A stretch of 13,147 nt of DNA from Candidatus Paceibacter sp. (lineage in GTDB: Bacteria; Patescibacteriota; Patescibacteriia; SG8-24; DYFX01): positions 1-13,147 of the forward strand of contig DYFX01000034.1 of the NCBI GenBank assembly GCA_020724945.1, written 5' to 3'. The translations under genes were made by a program, and so were the position numbers. The notes below the pieces were generated by a model. It had not been told where the DNA came from. It was given only the letters and a program-made list of their open reading frames with translations, and ran no database searches. Below, piece by piece: positions 1-6,158 of this stretch. Positions within the stretch are counted from its first letter, which is position 1, and each line of letters opens with the position of its first letter.

Positions 1-23
1 TGCATATGCAGGAATGGTGGCAG

Positions 24-54
24 AAAAGAAAAGACCCGTCCAATCGGACGGGTC
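24..54 (-). terminator. Intrinsic terminator of the FAD oxidoreductase gene
   Basis: A perfect 9-bp stem (GACCCGTCC at 33-41 with GGACGGGTC at 46-54, loop AATC) is followed on the minus strand by a T-rich tract (TTTTCTTTT, 24-32). It lies just past the TAG stop of the oxidoreductase. The 23 bases left of it hold nothing I recognise. Confidence 0.9.
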
Positions 55-58
55 GCCG

Positions 59-1645
59 CTACCATCCCTTGAGGATCTCGCGGGCGGCGTTGTAGCCGGG
101 GATGCCGGTCACGCCGCCGCCGGGGTGGCACGAGGAGCCGCACATCCAGAACCCCCGCACGGGCGTGCGGTAGCGGGCCATGCCGAGCGTCGGCCGCATG
201 AAGAACAGCTGGTTGAGCGGCATCGCGCCCTGGAAGATGTTCCCGCCGGTCAGTCCGAAACGGGCCTCTATGTCCTTGGGCGAGTGCGTATCCGCCGTCA
301 CGAGGACCTCGCGGATGTTGCAGTACTTGTCCATCACCTCGAGCGTCCGTTCCTGCAGGATCTCCCGCGGGGTATCGAACGGCGCGTACTGACCGAGGAT
401 CGAGAGGACATGGTACTGCGGCGGCGCCAGCGTGCGGTCGACCGTGGTCGGACAGCAGATCTCGAGGATCGGTTCCGTCGAGAGCCGCCCGTACTTGAAG
501 TCGTCGTAGGCGCGCTCGATGACATCGGCGTTCTCGAGCGGGAGGTGGATGGTGCCGGGAGGCATCGGGCCCTTGTAGTCGCAGGCCCACTTCAGGTGCC
601 GCTCCGGCGTGTTCCAGATGACCATGTTGGTCTTCCAGGTCGGCGAACGCGTGTCATACCGCTCGAGGTGCTCGTCCACGCCCTCCGGACGGTCGTCCTT
701 GTCGAGCAAGGCGAAGGTCCGATGGAAATCGGCGCCGGAGGCGACGACCCTGGACGAGAAGCGCATCGCGACGCCCTCCACGAGAGCTTCGACTCCGACG
801 ACCCGCCCCTTCTCGACGATGACGCGCTTCGCTTCGGCGTCCGTGAGGACGGTGACGCCGGACGCGCGCGCGGCCGCGCCGATCGCGCTCCCGACGGCGC
901 CCATGCCGCCTTCCACATAGAACCACCGGCCGGGCATGTCGCCCAGATCGCCGATGTCGTGATGGAGCAGGACATACGCGGTACCGGCCGAGCGCGGCCC
1001 TCCGCAGGTGCCGATGATGCCGTCCGAGCAGATCGTGCCGACGAGCGGCTCGCTCCGCACGAAGCGCGTGACATAGTCGTACTCGCTCATGGTGAAGAGG
1101 TCCGCCATGGCGCGCACGCCGTCCTCGCCGAGCTTCAGCATCTTGCGGCCGAGCTTCAGCATCTTCGGCATGTCGCGCAGCCGGAACGGGTCCGGCGGCG
1201 TCATGAACATCATCTCCCGCATGAACGGGGCGAGCCTGGAGAGCGACGCCTCGAACGCCGGATAGTTTTCCGCGTCCCGCGTCGAGAACTTCGCGATCTC
1301 GGCGCGCGTCTTGTCCGCGTCGTTCCAGCGCATCAGATAGCGCCCGTCGCGCAGCGGCGTGAAGGCGTTCGGGTCGCGCTCATGGAGCGTGAGCCCGTGC
1401 GCGAACAGGTCCAGCTCGCCGACGATGCGCTTCGGCATGATGGCGAGGACATAGGACGCCGTGGTCTGGCGCGCCTCCGGCAGGCCGGGGAAGGGCTCCG
1501 TCGCGCAGGCTCCGCCGAGGGCGGATCTCCGTTCGAGCAGCAGGACCTTCTTGCCGGCCCTCGCGAGGTAGGTCGCGCAGACGAGGCCGTTGTGGCCTCC
1601 CCCGACGACGATGGCGTCATACGGGCCTTGATCGGGCATTCTCAT
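59..1645 (-). CDS. FAD-dependent oxidoreductase of the phytoene desaturase/PYROXD2-like family (COG1233)
   Basis: This 528-aa flavoprotein has an N-terminal Rossmann dinucleotide-binding motif (VVGGGHNG, about residues 13-20) and an acidic residue about 18 residues later (LLLERR, E38) that would hold the FAD ribose. A LGGAC segment follows. The C-terminal FAD-closing signature WMCGSSCHPGGGVTGIPGYN is typical of the amine-oxidase/phytoene-desaturase superfamily and especially of PYROXD2-like proteins. No signal peptide is visible. The substrate cannot be read from the sequence, and no carotenoid genes such as crtB are nearby, so a desaturase role is only family inference. The start at 1645 is chosen because GGAGG lies 6 nt upstream. 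The frame is open further upstream, but that extension would run through the terminator and into tRNA-Pro. The gene appears to be a single-gene unit with its own promoter and terminator. Confidence 0.88.
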   Translation of the reverse strand: MRMPDQGPYDAIVVGGGHNGLVCATYLARAGKKVLLLERRSALGGACATEPFPGLPEARQTTASYVLAIMPKRIVGELDLFAHGLTLHERDPNAFTPLRDGRYLMRWNDADKTRAEIAKFSTRDAENYPAFEASLSRLAPFMREMMFMTPPDPFRLRDMPKMLKLGRKMLKLGEDGVRAMADLFTMSEYDYVTRFVRSEPLVGTICSDGIIGTCGGPRSAGTAYVLLHHDIGDLGDMPGRWFYVEGGMGAVGSAIGAAARASGVTVLTDAEAKRVIVEKGRVVGVEALVEGVAMRFSSRVVASGADFHRTFALLDKDDRPEGVDEHLERYDTRSPTWKTNMVIWNTPERHLKWACDYKGPMPPGTIHLPLENADVIERAYDDFKYGRLSTEPILEICCPTTVDRTLAPPQYHVLSILGQYAPFDTPREILQERTLEVMDKYCNIREVLVTADTHSPKDIEARFGLTGGNIFQGAMPLNQLFFMRPTLGMARYRTPVRGFWMCGSSCHPGGGVTGIPGYNAAREILKGW

Positions 1646-1676
1646 GGCGGGCCTCCGGATGCAATGAACCGGTCTC

Positions 1677-1705
1677 TTCTTACCAAAAAGAGGCCCGCGC
1701 GTCAA
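1677..1705 (-). promoter_or_regulatory. Probable promoter of the FAD oxidoreductase, embedded in the tRNA-Pro terminator
   Basis: On the minus strand TTGACG (1700-1705), a 17-nt spacer and TAAGAA (1677-1682) preceded by TGG (extended -10) precede the SD and start codon at 1645. The -35 lies in the loop and 3' side of the tRNA-Pro terminator hairpin and the spacer is its T tract. The -35 match is 5/6 but the -10 match is only 3/6, so this is a prediction. Confidence 0.42.
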
Positions 1706-1715
1706 CGCGTGCCTC
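1685..1715 (-). terminator. Terminator downstream of tRNA-Pro
   Basis: On the minus strand GAGGC and CGCG pair with CGCG and GCCTC across a TTGA loop with a small internal loop. TTTTT (1685-1689) follows. It lies 22 nt after the CCA end of tRNA-Pro and separates that unit from the oxidoreductase. Confidence 0.7.
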
Positions 1716-1737
1716 TCGTGCCGTTCTCGGGAAGCGC

Positions 1738-1812
1738 TGGTCGGAGTGGTGGGGATCGAACCCACGACTTCCTGCTCCCAAAGCAGGCGCGCTACCGCTG
1801 CGCTACACTCCG
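1738..1812 (-). tRNA. tRNA-Pro(UGG)
   Basis: Complete cloverleaf: acceptor CGGAGTG/CACTCCG, D-stem GCGC/GCGC, anticodon stem CCTGC/GCAGG with loop TTTGGGA (anticodon TGG, G37), T-arm GTGGG-TTCGATC-CCCAC, discriminator A and an encoded CCA. Its length is 75 nt including CCA. G36-G37 is the TrmD recognition context, and a trmD gene lies in this window. It sits 27 nt downstream of the 136-aa ORF with no terminator between, so the two are probably co-transcribed. Confidence 0.97.
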
Positions 1813-1839
1813 TCCGGCGCGCCCCGAACGCCCGGCGTT

Positions 1840-2250
1840 TCAGTTGGCGCTTTCGTCGATCTCGGCCTTCAGCTTCTCGATCTCGTCGCGGTATTCCGAG
1901 GCGAGGTCGAGGTCTTTTTGCGCGTCGCGCAAGGCCTCGTCGAGCTTCTCCTGGTTGGCGGAGAGCTGCGCCTCGTAGTCTTCCTTGGACAGCTTGCCGG
2001 ACAGGTGCAGCCGGGTGACGACCTCCTTATCGCGGTCGTTCTCGGCCTTGGACGCCTTCACCGCCTCGAACTTCGACTTCCAGGACTTCATCAGGGAAGC
2101 CCGGACGGCCTCCTTTTCCTGGATGGCGGCCTCGATTTCCTTGGCGTCCGCGCGTTCGGCCTTCCGACCGCCGATCTCGCCCGAAGCCTCCGGACTCTCC
2201 GCGCTGGACTTCTTCTTTCCGGGCTGGTGCTCGATGGATGGCTGGATCAT
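1840..2250 (-). CDS. Small charged coiled-coil protein with a SHOCT-like helix pair
   Basis: This 136-aa protein has no signal peptide or membrane segment. The first 35 residues are polar and look disordered. From about residue 36 to the end it is almost entirely Lys/Glu/Ala-rich helix with heptad spacing. The segment LSGKLSKEDYEAQLSANQEK (about 83-102) resembles the 'G-x-I-S-x-E-E/D-Y/F-E' pattern of SHOCT oligomerisation helices, but the resemblance is weak and comes from motif reading alone. No catalytic residues are visible. The start at 2250 is the only ATG near the N-terminus; no good SD precedes it, and the next Met (about residue 54) would cut into the helix. A promoter-like sequence lies about 26 nt upstream. 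Its TGA stop is 27 nt before tRNA-Pro, suggesting a mixed mRNA-tRNA transcript. Confidence 0.72.
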   Translation of the reverse strand: MIQPSIEHQPGKKKSSAESPEASGEIGGRKAERADAKEIEAAIQEKEAVRASLMKSWKSKFEAVKASKAENDRDKEVVTRLHLSGKLSKEDYEAQLSANQEKLDEALRDAQKDLDLASEYRDEIEKLKAEIDESAN

Positions 2251-2276
2251 ATGCGCTGGTGGGTGTTTACCCGCCC

Positions 2277-2305
2277 ATCATGGCAGGCGGATAGCCGGAA
2301 ATCAA
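2277..2305 (-). promoter_or_regulatory. Candidate promoter of the coiled-coil ORF / tRNA-Pro unit
   Basis: Minus strand TTGATT (2300-2305), 17-nt spacer, CATGAT (2277-2282). Each hexamer matches the housekeeping consensus at 4/6. It lies about 26 nt upstream of the ATG at 2250, in the gap after the previous unit's terminator. Confidence 0.42.
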
Positions 2306-2348
2306 GGGTTCGCGCGGACGAAACCCGCCCGTCCGGCGCGCCCTCAAA

Positions 2349-2381
2349 TCAAATGACCGTCACGGCGTGACGGTCATTTGA
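2349..2381 (-). terminator. Long hairpin abutting the CCA end of tRNA-Phe, probable terminator
   Basis: A perfect 15-bp inverted repeat (2349-2363 with 2367-2381, 3-nt loop) begins on the very next base after the encoded CCA of tRNA-Phe. On the minus strand the 3' arm ends in CATTTGA and is followed by TTTGAGG, so the U-tract is imperfect. It likely ends the tRNA-Ile/mgtC/tRNA-Phe transcript and may also serve as a tRNA 3'-processing cue. Confidence 0.68.
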
Positions 2382-2456
2382 TGGTGCCGAGGGTGAGAGT
2401 TGAACTCACTACGCAAGGATTTTCAGTCCTTCGCTCTACCGATGAGCTACCCCGGC
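2382..2456 (-). tRNA. tRNA-Phe(GAA)
   Basis: Complete cloverleaf: acceptor GCCGGGG/CCTCGGC (one G-U pair), D-stem GCTC/GAGC, anticodon stem AAGGA/TCCTT with loop CTGAAAA (anticodon GAA), T-arm GTGAG-TTCAACT-CTCAC, discriminator A, encoded CCA; 75 nt. I see no convincing promoter directly upstream, so it is probably transcribed through from tRNA-Ile and mgtC. Confidence 0.97.
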
Positions 2457-2466
2457 TCGTCGCTAC

Positions 2467-2591
2467 CTGACACGCTGCCGTTCGGACGCGCTCCGCGGTC
2501 CTCTCTATCGCGTGTCAGTCGCTCCTCCTTCGCGGCTGGGCAGGCCCAGCCTTGATGGCGGTTCAGTGAGTCCTGCGCGGTCGCGCAGGAC
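2467..2591 (-). other. Structured spacer of three inverted repeats between mgtC and tRNA-Phe
   Basis: Three strong inverted repeats fill the gap. The first is GTCCTGCGCG/CGCGCAGGAC (2570-2591, 10 bp, 2-nt nominal loop). The second is GGCTGGGC/GCCCAGCC (2534-2551, 8 bp). The third is CTGACACGC/GCGTGTCAG (2467-2475 with 2510-2518), whose loop holds a nested GGAC...GTCC stem. None is followed by a run of T on the minus strand, so ordinary intrinsic termination is unlikely. They could stabilise the 3' end of the mgtC message, guide processing of tRNA-Phe, or form a small RNA. No known RNA family was recognised. Confidence 0.5.
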
Positions 2592-2606
2592 CATGTTCCT
2601 TTGATC

Positions 2607-3125
2607 TTACTGCTTGTTCGCTTCCAGGACCGTGTCGGAGTGGTCGTCCGCGTGCCCGTGTTCGTCGGAGCGCTTGCGGACTTCGTTGACCACCTTGCTC
2701 AAGACGAGGAAGGTGAAGAAGACCATGAGCGTACCGACGATCGCTTCGAGATACAGGCCCATGCCGATGGCGGTGCCGACGGCGGCGACGACCCAGAGGG
2801 TCGCGGCGGTCGTGAGGCCGATGACCGACGAACGGCCTTTCTCGAAGAGGATGGTGCCGGCGCCCAGGAAGCCGATGCCCGTGACGATCTGCGCGGCGAT
2901 GCGCGTCGGGTCGATGGCTTCGAGGTCCGGGAAGATGTCGGCCGCGCGGATGGACACCAGCGTGAACAGGCAGGCGCCGAGCCCGACCATCACGTTGGTC
3001 CGGAGTCCGGCCGGCTTGTGGTGGTACTCGCGCTCGATGCCGACGACGCTCGAGAGCACGGTGGCGAGGATGATGCGGAGGACGATGTCGGCCTCGCTGA
3101 TGTGCGTGACGGCGCCTTCAAGCAT
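2607..3125 (-). CDS. MgtC/SapB-family inner-membrane protein
   Basis: This 172-aa integral membrane protein carries the family hallmarks: an N-terminal helix ending in GIERE (29-33), GLRT (40-43), QIVTGIGFLGAGTI (79-92) and GLTTAATLW (103-111). There are four to five hydrophobic segments (about 12-31, 44-60, 78-93, 103-121 and 123-145). The family is linked to growth in low Mg2+ and to control of ATP synthase or membrane potential in some species; none of this can be tested here. The length matches short MgtC proteins lacking the C-terminal ACT-like domain. The tail has a His/Asp-rich stretch (HGHADDHSD, about 156-164) that might bind metal. The start at 3125 gives the expected short N-terminus. 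No SD is present, and only 22 nt separate it from the tRNA-Ile CCA end, implying that 5' processing of the tRNA also creates the mRNA 5' end. Confidence 0.92.
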   Translation of the reverse strand: MLEGAVTHISEADIVLRIILATVLSSVVGIEREYHHKPAGLRTNVMVGLGACLFTLVSIRAADIFPDLEAIDPTRIAAQIVTGIGFLGAGTILFEKGRSSVIGLTTAATLWVVAAVGTAIGMGLYLEAIVGTLMVFFTFLVLSKVVNEVRKRSDEHGHADDHSDTVLEANKQ

Positions 3126-3147
3126 GGAAGCGGCTTTAGATGTCGCG

Positions 3148-3224
3148 TGGTGGACGCGGGTGGAGTCGAACCACCGACCTTCACATTATCAGTGTGACGC
3201 TCTAACCAACTGAGCTACGCGTCC
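3148..3224 (-). tRNA. tRNA-Ile(GAU)
   Basis: Complete cloverleaf: acceptor GGACGCG/CGCGTCC, D-stem GCTC/GAGC with loop AGTTGGTTA, anticodon stem TCACA/TGTGA with loop CTGATAA (anticodon GAT), T-arm GGTGG-TTCGACT-CCACC, discriminator A, encoded CCA; 77 nt. It is the first gene of a unit that continues into mgtC. tRNA-Ile(GAU) is classically found in 16S-23S spacers; here it stands about 1 kb away from a lone 16S, on the other side of a plus-strand gene. Confidence 0.97.
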
Positions 3225-3257
3225 GCGTGCTTCGATAAAAGCGGGCGGAACAGGGCT

Positions 3258-3286
3258 AATGTAGCAAAACACCTCCGGATTGGCAA
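3258..3286 (-). promoter_or_regulatory. Promoter of the tRNA-Ile/mgtC/tRNA-Phe unit
   Basis: Minus strand TTGCCA (3281-3286; 5/6), 17-nt spacer, TACATT (3258-3263; 4/6), about 33 nt before the mature tRNA 5' end. It is divergent from, and nearly abuts, the plus-strand promoter at 3298-3326. Confidence 0.58.
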
Positions 3287-3297
3287 GTGGCCAGGGC

Positions 3298-3326
3298 TTG
3301 ACGGTCTCGCCGTATCCTGATGGAAT
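3298..3326 (+). promoter_or_regulatory. Promoter of the 207-aa orphan gene
   Basis: TTGACG (3298-3303; 5/6), 17-nt spacer, TGGAAT (3321-3326; 4/6), inside the wider motif CTGATGGAATA. The same wording, CTGATGGGATA, recurs 17 nt after a TTGACG upstream of the UspA-like gene. Confidence 0.58.
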
Positions 3327-3361
3327 ATCCCGGTGTTCAGACCCCGAAAAGGAGCTCTTTC

Positions 3362-3985
3362 ATGGCACGAAAGCGACGACGGAACGAGCCCAGCGGCCGC
3401 CAGGTCATCCAGATCCAGCAGATGTTCCAGAACCTCCTGCTCGGCCTCGATACGGCGGGGGTCCAGAGGCTGCTGGAGGGGAGGGAAGTCCTGGCGGCGT
3501 TGGCGGACGGCCGCCTGACGCCCAAGAAAGCGCTGGTCTCGCTCGGACTCCCGATCCGGGTCCGCGGCCGCGCGATCCTGTTCGACTTCTTCGGTCTTCG
3601 CAAGGACGCGCTGGAGGACGATGTCCTCGAAGCCTTCGAACGGCAGGGCATGCGCCCGGTGACGGAGGAGGAGTTCAAGGCCTTCCGCTCCCAGCATCCC
3701 GAGACCGTGCACGATCTCATCGTGCGCCGCCGCCTCAACTTCCTCGTGATGGGCGGCAAGAAGATCCGGATGCCGACCCGGAATCCTCGCGAAGCGTGCT
3801 TCGGCTTCCCGATCTACGGCAGGAGCCGGGACGGCACCATCGAGCGGTACGAGGAATACGCGGAGTGCACCTGGGACAAGACCTATCGGTTCCCGGGCAT
3901 CCGACTCGACGCGCGACCGACGGTCGCCGCCATCCCGAGCGTCTCCGCCGGCAACATCAGCCCGAAGGTCAGGCCCACCGCCTGA
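3362..3985 (+). CDS. Unrecognised 207-aa basic protein
   Basis: I do not recognise a family. The N-terminus is strongly basic (MARKRRR) with no signal peptide or membrane helix, so it is probably cytoplasmic and could contact nucleic acid. Residues about 12-60 look helical (VIQIQQMFQNLL, then EGREVLAALADGRLTPKKAL). A mixed hydrophobic stretch follows (AILFDFFGLR, about 71-80), then an acidic helix and a motif VTEEEFKAFRSQHPE (about 100-114). The last third has many aromatic residues and looks beta-rich. Only two Cys occur, so a zinc site is unlikely. The start is fixed by AAAAGGAG (3347-3354), 7 nt upstream; an in-frame ATG at 3320 would overlap the promoter. It is monocistronic, with a clear promoter and terminator. 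The basic N-terminus and location beside rRNA and tRNA genes are compatible with an RNA-related role, but that is speculation. Confidence 0.85.
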   Translation: MARKRRRNEPSGRQVIQIQQMFQNLLLGLDTAGVQRLLEGREVLAALADGRLTPKKALVSLGLPIRVRGRAILFDFFGLRKDALEDDVLEAFERQGMRPVTEEEFKAFRSQHPETVHDLIVRRRLNFLVMGGKKIRMPTRNPREACFGFPIYGRSRDGTIERYEEYAECTWDKTYRFPGIRLDARPTVAAIPSVSAGNISPKVRPTA

Positions 3986-3992
3986 ACCGACC

Positions 3993-4020
3993 CCCGGCAC
4001 TCCTGCCGGGTTTTTCTTTT
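3993..4020 (+). terminator. Intrinsic terminator of the 207-aa gene
   Basis: CCCGGCA (3993-3999), loop CTCC, TGCCGGG (4004-4010), then TTTTTCTTTT. It starts 7 nt after the TGA stop. Confidence 0.93.
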
Positions 4021-4040
4021 CCGTCGCGATGCCGGATACG

Positions 4041-4066
4041 CAAAAAACGCCTTGCGGCGCTTTTTG
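4041..4066 (-). terminator. Terminator of the 16S rRNA transcript (possibly bidirectional)
   Basis: CGCC (4048-4051)/GGCG (4056-4059) with loop TTGC is flanked by an A6 run (4042-4047) and a T5 run (4061-4065). On the minus strand the stem is followed by TTTTTTG, ending the 16S transcript just after its processing stem. On the plus strand it would back up the terminator at 3993-4020. Confidence 0.72.
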
Positions 4067-4070
4067 GGTC

Positions 4071-4100
4071 GTCTTTGACCACTTGATCGAGAGAATGACC
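4071..4100 (-). repeat. Trailer arm of the 16S rRNA processing stem
   Basis: This 30-nt segment is complementary to 5854-5883, on the far side of the 16S gene. In RNA 28 positions form Watson-Crick pairs, one is G-U and one is an A-G mismatch. Such long flanking stems in pre-16S RNA are known RNase III substrates in other bacteria. Confidence 0.9.
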
Positions 4101-4244
4101 CGGAACTACATCAAGCCCGGAGTGCCTTACAATCCATCGTTCGATGGAAGGTTTGCGCGACCTTGCGGTCAGCGCGTACCGGCTTTCGCCGCTACCGACT
4201 TGGGATTGATCATGCGCCGTAGCGACATGATTGATACTCCCTAG
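4101..4244 (-). other. Structured 3' trailer of pre-16S RNA
   Basis: Between the mature 3' end and the processing stem there are three hairpins in the RNA: GGC-GAAA-GCC (4181-4190, GNRA loop); GCGC(U)GACC-GCAA-GGUCGCGC (4155-4175, GNRA loop and one bulge); and UCCAUCG/CGAUGGA (4133-4148). No tRNA and no start of a 23S gene is present. Confidence 0.65.
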
Positions 4245-5757
<1,513 letters not shown>

Positions 5758-5853
5758 GTATCCCGCGAGACATGATGTCCTGCGGGACCTCTGTCATTGG
5801 ATTTGATGTAGCTCTACCTGCCGACAACCCAGGGAAGGGCTTCGGCAGATGTG
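5758..5853 (-). other. Structured 5' leader of pre-16S RNA
   Basis: Between the processing stem and the mature 5' end there are two hairpins. One is 5761-5787 (TCCCGC/GCGGGA plus GACA/TGTC, with one weak position), right next to the 16S start. The other is 5818-5848 (CTGCCGA/TCGGCAG, 17-nt loop). No protein gene is supported here. Confidence 0.65.
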
Positions 5854-5883
5854 GATCATTCTCTCGATCAAGTTGTCAAAGAC
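5854..5883 (-). repeat. Leader arm of the 16S rRNA processing stem
   Basis: This is the partner of 4071-4100, forming a 30-bp stem with one mismatch and one G-U pair around the whole 16S gene. Its 5' end coincides with the start site predicted for promoter P2. Confidence 0.9.
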
Positions 5884-5884
5884 T
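5873..5884 (-). promoter_or_regulatory. boxA-like antitermination sequence
   Basis: The minus strand reads AGTCTTTGACAA, close to the rRNA boxA element of the TGCTCTTTRACAA type bound by NusB/NusE. It is part of the processing-stem arm, and the trailer arm carries only its complement. Assigned by resemblance only. Confidence 0.5.
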
Positions 5885-5889
5885 GGGGC

Positions 5890-5918
5890 ATCATAGGCGA
5901 GGTCTTTTTCGTTGTCAA
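5890..5918 (-). promoter_or_regulatory. 16S rRNA promoter P2
   Basis: TTGACA (5913-5918; 6/6), 17-nt spacer, TATGAT (5890-5895; 5/6). The predicted start (about 5883) falls on the first base of the processing stem. Confidence 0.88.
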
Positions 5919-5939
5919 ATCCCCGGTTTCACGGGGATT
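5918..5939 (-). repeat. Palindrome between the two 16S promoters
   Basis: AATCCCCG (5918-5925) and CGGGGATT (5932-5939) are an 8-bp inverted repeat with a 6-nt loop, touching the P2 -35. It could be an operator, or a hairpin in P1-initiated RNA. There is no T tract, so a terminator is unlikely. Confidence 0.5.
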
Positions 5940-5969
5940 GGACAGGCCTTTCCTTTTGATGATGGGCCT

Positions 5970-5998
5970 ACTATACAGGCGTCGAAAAAGCCTGTCAA
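5970..5998 (-). promoter_or_regulatory. 16S rRNA promoter P1
   Basis: TTGACA (5993-5998; 6/6), 17-nt spacer, TATAGT (5970-5975; 5/6). A second TTGACA (6005-6010) lies 12 nt further upstream within the repeated wording CCCTTGACA, but it has no -10 of its own at proper spacing. Confidence 0.92.
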
Positions 5999-6080
5999 GG
6001 GCCGTGTCAAGGGCTTCGGCCAGGGGGTCGTTGGGGCGGAAAAACCCGTAAAATAGAGCCATTTCAGCCGACATCGCGGC

Positions 6081-6109
6081 TTGACGCCCGGGCGTGTTTC
6101 TGATGGGAT
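6081..6109 (+). promoter_or_regulatory. Candidate promoter of the UspA-like/CDF operon
   Basis: TTGACG (6081-6086), 17-nt spacer, TGGGAT (6104-6109; 3/6) inside CTGATGGGATA. It has the same layout as the promoter at 3298-3326. It is divergent from the 16S promoters and about 50 nt upstream of the start codon. Confidence 0.48.
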
Positions 6110-6158
6110 AGGCCGTTCGGCGCCCGCGCCGATGGTCTTTCCAAGGAAAGGAACGCGT

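Noticed and set aside
14..1978. A 654-codon plus-strand open frame across the oxidoreductase gene and tRNA-Pro
   Set aside because: It is antisense to a clear FAD oxidoreductase, runs through a tRNA and two terminators, and has a composition typical of antisense frames in GC-rich DNA (rich in Arg, Ala, Glu and His).
2349..2591. A CRISPR array or insertion-sequence ends in the hairpin-rich tRNA-Phe region
   Set aside because: The inverted repeats differ from one another, there are no repeat-spacer units, and no transposase or target-site duplication is visible.
4101..4244. A spacer tRNA or the beginning of a 23S gene after the 16S
   Set aside because: The hairpins do not form a cloverleaf, there is no T-loop TTCRANY between paired arms, and the transcript ends at the terminator at 4041-4066.
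5772..6056. Short plus-strand frames in the 16S leader
   Set aside because: The region is fully explained by two rRNA promoters, the processing stem and leader hairpins.
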